In this document: piece after piece, positions 47,472-53,297 of the stretch
Numbering within the stretch: the stretch's first letter is position 1
How the letters are laid out: each line of letters opens with the position of its first letter
DNA from: MR-S7 sp000400995
Lineage (GTDB): Bacteria; Pseudomonadota; Gammaproteobacteria; Burkholderiales; Burkholderiaceae_C
NCBI RefSeq assembly: GCF_045291395.1
Contig: NZ_CP152342.1
Coordinates: forward strand, 4,960,001 to 5,024,000
Direction: 5' to 3'
Length of the DNA: 64,000 nt
Program-made: the position numbers and the translations under genes
Notes under the pieces: model-generated
What the model was told of the DNA's origin: nothing
The model's input: the letters and a program-made list of their open reading frames with translations, nothing else
The model's database searches: none

Positions 47472-47570
47472 CCCACCAAACCCACCAAGCCCACCAAGCC
47501 CACCAAACCCACCAAGCCCACCAAGCCCACCAAACCCACCAAGCCCACCAAGCCCACCAAGCCCACCAAG
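47472..47570 (+). repeat. 9-bp tandem repeat, 11 units
   Basis: Eleven perfect-length units of CCCACCAAR (R = A or G; third-type units at 47472, 47499 and 47526 end in A) fill 99 bases. Because nine is a multiple of three, copy changes would not shift a frame. Frames read KPT repeats on the plus strand or GLV/WWA-type repeats on the minus strand. No gene here has a convincing start, so I list it as a repeat only. Confidence 0.8.
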
Positions 47571-47828
47571 CTGGAGAGGCGCAACGATGATGCGTGCCTC
47601 CATGAGGCGCACGCGTGAGATTCGTTGGGGCATTGCACCTGCTGACAAGGCTTGCTGTGATGGCTGTCGAAGGAGGCTCTTGGGCAATGCGACTCCACGA
47701 GATTGGGTGTTCAAGCAGGCGGAGACAGTTGTCTCCTCTTGCCGACATGCCCTAAGTTGTGCTAGGCCTTGCCAAAAGGTACAATTAGATGCTTAGCAAA
47801 GAGCTGTTAAGTTTTACGGAGAGGCACC

Positions 47829-48308
47829 ATGGACCCCAAAATCGAAGTCTTAGACCTCTTTTTACGCGAGCTTGGAGAAGAACCTTCTATTGAAGGCATT
47901 GAAAATCGGTTGCGCCTGCAAAAAGCAGTGTATTTGGGGCAACTTTTCGGTGTTGATTTAGGCTACCGCTATAGCTGGTATGTGAAGGGGCCATATTCTC
48001 CTTCTCTTACACAGGACTATTACAAGCTTGCCGAATCAGCTGCGGAAGCAGGCTCTGGAAAAGCATTGCGGAGTGATTTGGCGGAAAGGCTAAAGAGCGC
48101 CCGCCAGCTTTTGAAAATTCCTCCTGGTGTGGAATTGACGAAAGCTCATTGGTATGAACTGCTTGCTTCCTTGCACTATCTGTACAAAGTCAGCAGCCTT
48201 GATGCGGTACGCGTCAGAGAAACAATTGCTCGGACTAAGGAGCATTTGGTAGGCTGGATCGACCAAGGAGAAAGTAGTCTCCGCAGGCACGGCCTTCTTC
48301 AGCAATAA
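47829..48308 (+). CDS. YwgA-like small protein, partner of the HD gene
   Basis: A 159-residue helical protein starting MDPKIEVLDLFLRELGEEPS, with the segment RLRLQKAVYLGQLFGVDLGY followed by RYSWYVKGPYSPSLTQDYY. The pattern LQK-x-VYL...Y-x-x-GPYS resembles YwgA-type proteins and, more distantly, the SocA/DUF4065 fold. I recall that in Bacillus subtilis ywgA lies beside ywfO, an HD phosphohydrolase, as this gene does here; that is from memory. GGAGAGG lies five bases before the ATG, and TACAAT (about 47780) may be its -10 box. Base composition is clearly AT-richer than the rest of the window, suggesting recent transfer. The function is unknown. Confidence 0.75.
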   Translation: MDPKIEVLDLFLRELGEEPSIEGIENRLRLQKAVYLGQLFGVDLGYRYSWYVKGPYSPSLTQDYYKLAESAAEAGSGKALRSDLAERLKSARQLLKIPPGVELTKAHWYELLASLHYLYKVSSLDAVRVRETIARTKEHLVGWIDQGESSLRRHGLLQQ

Positions 48309-48324
48309 GAATCCATCAAAATGA

Positions 48325-48348
48325 GCACCTCGAAAGAGGTGCTTTTTT
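48325..48348 (+). terminator. Hairpin with T run between the YwgA-like and HD genes
   Basis: GCACCTC (48325-48331), a GAAA tetraloop and GAGGTGC (48336-48342) are followed by six Ts. The HD gene's ATG is only ten bases after the T run and has no other ribosome site, while GAGGTG inside the stem could be the Shine-Dalgarno sequence. The hairpin may therefore end most upstream transcripts or hide the ribosome site. Confidence 0.75.
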
Positions 48349-48357
48349 ATTGCCAAA

Positions 48358-49804
48358 ATGAAACGTATTACTGACCCGGTTCATGGATCTATTCAGCTGA
48401 CGTCCCTGGAATCAGATATTGTTGCCACTAAAGCCTTTCAAAGATTGCATAACGTTAGGCAGCTTGGGTTGGCATATTATGTTTTTCCTGCAGCTAATTA
48501 CTCTCGGTTTTCGCATTCGTTAGGTGCATGCCACAATGCTTCACGAATGATTGATGCTATTGCAGTAAATGGTGACAGCCGCGCAAAGGAAAAGGCAGAA
48601 AAATATCGTACCGACTTGCGACTTGCGACTTGCGACTTGCGACTTGCGACTTGGAGCTTTGTTGCATGACTTGGGGCATTATCCGTTTTCGCATGCTACG
48701 GAACATGTGGTAAAGAATTTCTATTCTAGGCAGCTATTTCAAAATGCCAGTGAGGGTGGCGCCAAGAATGCGTATGAGGCCAACGGTGCTACAACTGATC
48801 TGTCAGAAGTGGAGGGGCCGATGAATCATGAAGTTCTCGGTTCTTTTATTATCAAAGAAGATGAGGAAATCAATAAAGTTCTCGTGCGCCATGGCAAAAA
48901 TGCTTTGGAGATAGAGAGGATTTTTGAGAGGAGCGACCCAGAAAACACTTTAATGGAAATAATTAGCTCGGATTTGGATTGTGACCGCCTAGATTACTTG
49001 AAAAGAACTGCGCACCACACTGGGTTGCCCTATGGCTCTGTAGATACGGACTACCTGACTAGCCAAGCAACGTTGGATGGTTCGGGTGCATTTGCGTATA
49101 CAGCAAAAGCCGCGAGGGCAGCAGATCATTTGCTCGTCTCGCGATATTATGACTATCTCCAAGTGCCGTTTAACAAGACTGTTGCGGCACTTGAATGGTC
49201 ATTAACTACCGCAATCGAGAAGTTGTTATCCCTAGGTATGCTGGACTGTAGGCCGAAGACTATTCGGTCACTCCTTGAGAGGGGTACCTGGGCTGACTTT
49301 GATGACAGCTATTTCATCGCACAGTTTCGTGAGCTATACCGTGACTCATCGGTTGATGAAATAACAAGGAGCCACCTTGCTGCCATTCTTGAGAGAAAAC
49401 CTGCCAAGACCGTGTGCGAGCATCAAGTGCTGATACCTCTCAGCGAGGTTGTAAAGGTCAAGGAGTTGACGAAGAGGATTAAGGATATTCTAGATGAAGT
49501 TGCTAGCAGGATGGGAGTAGACAGGGCTCGACTGCAAGTTTGGGATCTTCAAGTCGATTTCGCAAAATATCAAATTAGTGCCGAAGACACTGCTGCGGGC
49601 GCGGTAAAAGTGCTCCGCGCCGAAGGGAGCACTTCAACCCCTCTCTGTCTATGCGAAGAGACGCTTTTCGGGAAACTTCTTAGATTTAGCCATCGAGGTT
49701 TCCGTGTCTTCTATCTGCCTGAAGACACTGCGCAAGAAGGTGGGACTGAAAACGTTCTGCGTGAACTTCGGGCAGCTATTGCCCCGGCGTTGGCTGTGGG
49801 ATGA
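48358..49804 (+). CDS. HD-domain phosphohydrolase, frame broken at a 7-bp repeat
   Basis: Resembles YwfO/SAMHD1-type HD hydrolases, which act on nucleotides such as dNTPs. The N-terminal part has MKRITDPVHGSIQLTSLESD, KAFQRLHNVRQLGLAYYVFP and RFSHSLGACHNASRM (first metal His). The second part has ALLHDLGHYPFSHATEH (HD motif) and SDLDCDRLDYLKRTAHHTG (last metal Asp). The two parts are in different frames. The switch falls in six tandem CGACTTG units (48612-48653): five or two units would give one protein of 479 or 472 residues. An internal ATG at 48569 could only give a form lacking the first His. The gene is AT-rich like its YwgA-like neighbour. Confidence 0.85.
48612..48653 (+). repeat. 7-bp tandem repeat (CGACTTG, six units) inside the HD gene
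   Basis: Six perfect units in a row, directly before the codons for G-A-L-L-H-D. Seven is not a multiple of three, so each gain or loss of a unit changes the frame. Frame is restored with two, five or eight units. This is the form of a slipped-strand phase-variation tract. Confidence 0.92.
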
Positions 49805-49898
49805 GGTGCCGACCTTGTCCTCCTGTGCCAGAGTCTTAAGTTGAATCGAATTCATTTTTTTTGAGCAGTTCGACTCAGCTCAATTTTGTGGCGAGTTA

Positions 49899-50764
49899 GA
49901 GCGTGTTATGAACTCACCCCCGTGCCCAAGGCAGGCAACGCCTTTGGCAGCATGAGGATCACGAAGATCAGGAAATGCAATCCGGCGAGCACTTCGGGCA
50001 ATCTTTCATAGTCGCGGCTGAGCCTTCTGAATCGCGCCAGCCAGCCAAAGCTGCGCTCGACCACCCAGCGCCTGGGCAGCAGCACAAAGCCCTTCTTGGC
50101 CTCGGGCAGCTTGACAATTTGCAGATCAATGCCGTGCTCGCTGGCCTGCCGGTTGGGCTCTTCGCCCGTGTAGCCCTGGTCGGCCCAGGCCAGTCTCACC
50201 GTCTCGCCTGTCGCTTCCTGCACCGCCTCGCACAACGGCGCCACTTGCGCTCGCTCCTGTTCATTGGCTGGTGTGATATGGACGGCCAGCAAATGCCCCA
50301 GCGTATCGACGGCCATGTGCACTTTCGAGCCGTTGCGCCGCTTGTAACCATCGTAGCCAGCACGCGGACCACTCTCACAGCTCGATTGCAAGGTGCGTCC
50401 ATCCAAGACTGCCGCACTGGGCTGGCCCTGGCGTCCTTGCGCCACGCGAATGACCGAGCGAAGGTCGTTGGCCATTGCCTCAAAGCATCCTGCTTGCAAC
50501 CAGCGGCGTGTTTGCTGATAGACCGCCTCCCACAGCGGGAAGTCCCCAGGCAGCCTGCGCCAGGGCGCACCCGCACGGGCCATCCAGCGCAAGGCATTGA
50601 ACACTTCGCGCAGTTCGTGCTGGCGTTGCGCTGCCTTCTCGTCGATCAGTGCCAGGTACGGCGCCGCGAAGCCCCACTCCTCATCCGTGACATCCGTGGG
50701 GTACTGCTTGCGCCTTGCCATGTGGCGAATCTACCGCACGCGCTATCAAGTTCATAACACGCTC
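49899..50764 (-). mobile_element. IS5-family insertion sequence, about 866 bp
   Basis: Ends are near-perfect inverted repeats: GAGCGTGTTATGAACT at the left and AGTTCATAACACGCTC at the right. They are flanked by TA on both sides, which fits a short TA-type target duplication. It contains one transposase gene and lies between the HD gene and alpA. Confidence 0.88.
49906..50721 (-). CDS. IS5-family transposase
   Basis: A DDE transposase of 271 residues. There is an N-terminal helix-turn-helix region (VTDEEWGFAAPYLAL), then D107 in VLDGRTLQS, D181 in AWADQGYTGEE and E222 in RRWVVERSFGWLARFRR (the Y/F-rich C1 signature DREK-like WVVERSFGW). The frame is intact and its stop codon lies within the left terminal repeat, a compact arrangement usual for the IS427/IS1031-like subgroups. 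It probably can still move. Confidence 0.93.
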   Translation of the reverse strand: MARRKQYPTDVTDEEWGFAAPYLALIDEKAAQRQHELREVFNALRWMARAGAPWRRLPGDFPLWEAVYQQTRRWLQAGCFEAMANDLRSVIRVAQGRQGQPSAAVLDGRTLQSSCESGPRAGYDGYKRRNGSKVHMAVDTLGHLLAVHITPANEQERAQVAPLCEAVQEATGETVRLAWADQGYTGEEPNRQASEHGIDLQIVKLPEAKKGFVLLPRRWVVERSFGWLARFRRLSRDYERLPEVLAGLHFLIFVILMLPKALPALGTGVSS

Positions 50765-50965
50765 TAGTCTCGCCTCCCTTTGTGCGCCATTTGGCGCACA
50801 TGTACTACCGACCGCTCATCCTGACGTTTAACCCACACCGCGCTCCGCGCGGAGCCACGGCGCGCGCGTCGTTTTGGCGCCCATTTCTTCCACCCCCTGC
50901 TGTGGCTGGCGCAGCCACAGCGCAGGTTCCTTGGCTTTGAGCTGTCCCCACAAGACCATAGGGAC
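50765..50965 (+). promoter_or_regulatory. Region upstream of alpA with palindrome
   Basis: The perfect inverted repeat TGTGCGCCA (50781-50789) / TGGCGCACA (50792-50800) lies just after the IS. The rest is G+C-rich with short self-complementary words (CGCTCCGCGCGGAGC). It is a candidate operator region for the satellite's alpA operon; no gene is seen. Confidence 0.35.
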
Positions 50966-51217
50966 ATGCATGAATCCCTACAGACAACCCACTCGCCAGC
51001 CGCAGTGCCGGCGGCGCCCCCGGTCCAGCGCGTGCGGCTGCTGCGCATTGCCGACGTGTGCTTTGCCACGGGCCTGGGGCGCAGCACCGTCTACGCCAGG
51101 ATCAAGGCCAACAGCTTTCCCCGGCCGGTGCAGCTGCACGGCACCTGCGTGGCCTGGCGCGAAGCCGACGTGAACGCCTGGATCGAGGCGCGCCCGGCAG
51201 CAGGGGGTGCGGCATGA
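50966..51217 (+). CDS. AlpA-family phage regulatory protein
   Basis: The 83-residue protein has the AlpA/MerR-like winged HTH: VRLLRIADVCFATGLGRSTV, then YARIKANSFPRPVQLHGTCV, then AWREADVNAWIEARP. AlpA proteins of P4-like and cryptic elements activate integrase or excision genes. The stop overlaps the start of the next gene (ATGA). The first ~20 residues are variable, and the ATG at 50966 is the only suitable one. Confidence 0.88.
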   Translation: MHESLQTTHSPAAVPAAPPVQRVRLLRIADVCFATGLGRSTVYARIKANSFPRPVQLHGTCVAWREADVNAWIEARPAAGGAA

Positions 51218-51501
51218 GCGGCGGCTACCCGCGCCTGACCTTCTTTTGCCCGCACTGCAAGGGCAAGACCAAGACGCGCAACAGCCGCGGGCTGTCGGCC
51301 ACGCTGCGCGAGCTGATCTACCAGTGCGACGATCCGGAATGCGGCTACAGCTTCGTCGTGCATGCCGAAGCGGTGCGCACGCTCTCGCCCTCGGGCAAGC
51401 CCGACCCGGCCATCAACCTGCCGCAGTCGCCGCAGGCGCTTGCGAACGTGCTGGCGCGAGCCGACAAGCACCTGCGCGCGCATGCAGGCGCGGCGACTTG
51501 A
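51214..51501 (+). CDS. Ogr/Delta-like zinc-finger activator
   Basis: A 95-residue protein with two Cys pairs spaced as in Ogr/Delta: FFCPHCKGKTKTRNSRGLS and LIYQCDDPECGYSFVVHAEA. The tail (LSPSGKPDPAINLPQSPQAL) also fits the family. In P2/P4 phages such proteins bind late promoters and recruit RNA polymerase; P4 Delta turns on the helper's late genes. Its presence supports a satellite lifestyle that exploits a P2-like helper. It is coupled to alpA by a four-base overlap. Confidence 0.85.
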   Translation: MSGGYPRLTFFCPHCKGKTKTRNSRGLSATLRELIYQCDDPECGYSFVVHAEAVRTLSPSGKPDPAINLPQSPQALANVLARADKHLRAHAGAAT

Positions 51502-51522
51502 GGACCCCCGCCATGGCCCCAC

Positions 51523-51552
51523 TTGCCCCCCAGGCCGGCAGCGCGCTACACT
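51523..51552 (+). promoter_or_regulatory. Probable promoter of the satellite replication operon
   Basis: TTGCCC (51523-51528), an 18-base spacer and TACACT (51547-51552) are placed just upstream of the C4-type RNA leader. The position corresponds to the early promoter of P4. Confidence 0.4.
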
Positions 51553-51578
51553 GCGCCGTCACGTCAAAAAAAGGCGTG

Positions 51579-51598
51579 ATCGGGTTTGACAGCCCGAT
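51579..51598 (+). promoter_or_regulatory. First target hairpin of the C4-type RNA (seqA-like)
   Basis: ATCGGG and CCCGAT form a stem that exposes the loop TTTGACAG (51585-51592). Its extended form GGGTTTGACAG is complementary, with one bulged base, to CTGTCAACCC at 51727-51736 in the antisense RNA. Confidence 0.7.
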
Positions 51599-51612
51599 GC
51601 ACCTCTGCGACG

Positions 51613-51649
51613 CAAGCCGCAGCCTCTTCCGCAGAGCACCTGCGGCTTG
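51613..51649 (+). other. Stable hairpin between target 1 and the C4-type RNA
   Basis: CAAGCCGCAG (51613-51622) and CTGCGGCTTG (51640-51649) pair perfectly and are followed by a T-rich stretch (TTTGTTCGCGCCTCCATTTTTT). It may be the premature terminator that the immunity RNA controls. Confidence 0.5.
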
Positions 51650-51670
51650 TTTGTTCGCGCCTCCATTTTT

Positions 51671-51749
51671 TGGTGGCTCGGACGGGGAGCCGCAAGGCTC
51701 GCCGGTTCTCGCAAGAGGTGCCCGGTCTGTCAACCCGTTCGAGCCGCCG
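51671..51749 (+). ncRNA. C4-type antisense immunity RNA (P4 CI RNA-like)
   Basis: A 79-base segment folds as a C4 RNA. The outer stem pairs 51671-51680 with 51740-51749. Hairpin one is GAGCC-GCAA-GGCTC (51687-51700). Hairpin two is closed by CCGG/CCGG (51702-51725) with TCTC-GCAA-GAGG. A single-stranded antisense segment, TCTGTCAACCC, follows. C4 RNAs of P1, P7 and P4 pair with short targets in the leader of the same operon and cause early termination, giving immunity. Here CTGTCAA matches the loops of two flanking hairpins (51585-51592 and 51756-51763), the seqA-cI-seqC order of P4. Structure was judged by eye. Confidence 0.78.
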
Positions 51750-51750
51750 C

Positions 51751-51768
51751 CATCGTTTGACAGCGATG
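51751..51768 (+). promoter_or_regulatory. Second target hairpin of the C4-type RNA (seqC-like)
   Basis: CATCG and CGATG form a stem exposing TTTGACAG (51756-51763), the same loop as in the first target hairpin. It lies two bases after the C4-type RNA and upstream of the first gene of the operon. Confidence 0.7.
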
Positions 51769-51806
51769 ACGTCGGTTGTAGCAAACCGCACCTCTTGGAG
51801 GCCATC

Positions 51807-52043
51807 ATGGCTGACCGCATCCCCGCACGCGCACTTGCCGCGCGCACCGTCTCGCCCACCTCGTCGCCCGCCACGGGCACCCCCGACCCCATCCGGCTGC
51901 ACGCCCAGGCGCACAACGCCCTGAACACGGCGCTGCACCACCTGCGCCAGCCGCAGCTCGACGTGGGCCACGCCCGCCGCAAGGTGGCCCAGGCCCTGGC
52001 CGCCCTGCGCGGCCTGGACGTTGCCTTGAGCCTGGAGGGGTAA
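51807..52043 (+). CDS. Small satellite protein, unknown function
   Basis: A 78-residue protein (MADRIPARALAARTVSPTSS ... GHARRKVAQALAALRGLDVA) with a disordered Ser/Thr/Pro start and a helical end. TTGGAGG lies six bases before the ATG. It is the first gene after the C4-type leader, the place of kil/eps-type genes in P4. I recognise no family. Confidence 0.65.
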   Translation: MADRIPARALAARTVSPTSSPATGTPDPIRLHAQAHNALNTALHHLRQPQLDVGHARRKVAQALAALRGLDVALSLEG

Positions 52044-52046
52044 GCC

Positions 52047-52589
52047 ATGCACGCGACCACCCACAACGCTGCCCGTGAGGCAGCGCAGGCGGAGCCTTGC
52101 CTGGCGCAGCACGTCCTGCAATGCCAGGACCACACCGAATCCCTGCGCACCGTGCTGCGCGCCTGCCACGCCGTGGCCTCACTGGCCGCAGGGGCCAGCA
52201 ACCCCGGCGCGGCCGTCGGCATGGATGGGCTGGGCGAGCTGCTGCACCTGCACAGCGAGGCCATGGAGCAGCGCCTGGACGCCATCCACACCCTCATTGA
52301 AACCATCCGCGCCACGCTGGCCCGCCGCCCGGAGCGCGGCCAGGACATCAGCCTGGCGCTCGATGCCTGCGACCAGCTCGCCATCCTGCGCCAGGTGCAG
52401 CTCGCATGGCAGGCCGTCGCCTGCATGGTGCCCTACGCGGCCGACACCCTCACCGGCGAGAACCTGGCCGCCGCCCTGCGCCTGATGGCCGACGCGATGC
52501 ACGGGCGCGCCGCAGCCATGGACGACATGCTCGACGCGCTGCATGCAGCGCTGACGGCAGCGCCCGTGCAGGAAGGCACAGCAGCATGA
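52047..52589 (+). CDS. Satellite protein of unknown function, helical
   Basis: A 180-residue, Ala-rich all-helical protein (MHATTHNAAREAAQAEPCLA; SLRTVLRACHAVASLAAGAS; LLHLHSEAMEQRLDAIHTLI). No signal peptide or motif is recognised. It begins three bases after the previous stop and overlaps the next start by four bases (ATGA), so it belongs to the same operon. A role linked to replication is only suggested by context. Confidence 0.65.
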   Translation: MHATTHNAAREAAQAEPCLAQHVLQCQDHTESLRTVLRACHAVASLAAGASNPGAAVGMDGLGELLHLHSEAMEQRLDAIHTLIETIRATLARRPERGQDISLALDACDQLAILRQVQLAWQAVACMVPYAADTLTGENLAAALRLMADAMHGRAAAMDDMLDALHAALTAAPVQEGTAA

Positions 52590-53284
52590 GCGCAGCAGGC
52601 GCAAGGCACGCCTACGAGGCCAACCGCGCCCGCATCGCCGGCCTGTGGGCCGAGGCGCGGCCGCTGTCGCCCGGCGACGCTGCAGCGTGCTTCCTCGCGC
52701 GCAGCGGCGTGGCGCACGGCACACGGCCGGCCGCCTTGCGCCTGCACCCTGCGCTGGGCTACTGGCAGCAGCGCGGCGGCACGCCCGCCTGCCTGGGCAG
52801 CTTCCCCGCGCTGCTGGCCCTGTTCGAGCTGGACACCTACCCGCACGGAGTGCGCTGCGCGCCCGAAGCCCATGCGGTAGCGCTGCAGCGCATCTACCTT
52901 GCCACCGACGGCGCGCCGGCCGCAGTGCCGGCCCCCGTGAAGCTCACCGGCACGGCCGGCCCCGCGCTGGGCGCCTGCGCCCGGCTGGCCCCGGTGGACG
53001 GCACGCGCGGCGCGCTGGGCATCGCCGTAGGCATCGTGCAGGCCCTGCGCATCGCCCAGGCCGCCCGCATGCCCGTGTGGGCGGTGCCCGATGCGCAGGC
53101 CCTGGCGCATGCGCGCTGGCCCCGCGGCTTGCGCCACTTGCATGTGTTCGCGGACGCCAGCGACCCCGCGCAATGGCAGGGCGCCGCCGAGCTGGCCCGC
53201 AAGGCCTGCGCCTGCGGACTGCAGGTCTACGCGATGGCGGCCGACCTGGCCGGCACGCCCCGATTCACCGCCACCCGGCTTTAG
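52586..53284 (+). CDS. Toprim-like primase-associated protein
   Basis: A 232-residue protein. The N-terminal half resembles the segment before Toprim in phage primases (IAGLWAEARPLSPGDAAACF, YLATDGAPAAVPAPVKLTG). The C-terminal half looks like a Toprim core (LGIAVGIVQALRIAQAARMP, then VWAVPDAQALAHARWPRG, then LRHLHVFADASDP, where the Asp-containing strand would bind metal). It lies directly before the large primase/helicase, so the two together probably provide the satellite's primase. Assignment rests on pattern and context. Confidence 0.65.
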   Translation: MSAAGARHAYEANRARIAGLWAEARPLSPGDAAACFLARSGVAHGTRPAALRLHPALGYWQQRGGTPACLGSFPALLALFELDTYPHGVRCAPEAHAVALQRIYLATDGAPAAVPAPVKLTGTAGPALGACARLAPVDGTRGALGIAVGIVQALRIAQAARMPVWAVPDAQALAHARWPRGLRHLHVFADASDPAQWQGAAELARKACACGLQVYAMAADLAGTPRFTATRL

Positions 53285-53297
53285 AGAAGACCCCACC

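Larger units (their letters stand above)
46697..47828. other. 1.1-kb region without a supported gene
   Basis: After the integrase come G+C-rich, direct-repeat-containing bases (GGTGCACG-like words), one weak minus-strand frame (46814-47113), a perfect inverted repeat (47213-47265) and an 11-unit tandem repeat (47472-47570). Frames across the tandem repeat only translate the repeat (K-P-T or P-P-N/S) and lack ribosome sites. Composition becomes AT-richer towards the next gene. Confidence 0.6.

Noticed and set aside
47472..47570. CRISPR array
   Set aside because: Units are nine bases with no spacers; this is a plain tandem repeat.
47290..47796. Proline-rich or KPT-repeat proteins across the 9-bp tandem repeat
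   Set aside because: All three plus frames and the minus frames stay open because of the repeat; no start context or non-repeat domain supports any one of them.
48569..49804. HD protein starting at the internal ATG 48569 as the true gene
   Set aside because: This start would lack DPVHG, FQRLHNVRQLG and the first metal-binding His (FSHSLG), which are read in the other frame from 48358; the split gene with a repeat-driven frameshift explains both halves.
51586..51924. Protein frame across the C4-type RNA leader
   Set aside because: The conservation here is better explained by RNA structure (GCAA hairpins, complementary loops); the frame also overlaps the next gene out of frame.
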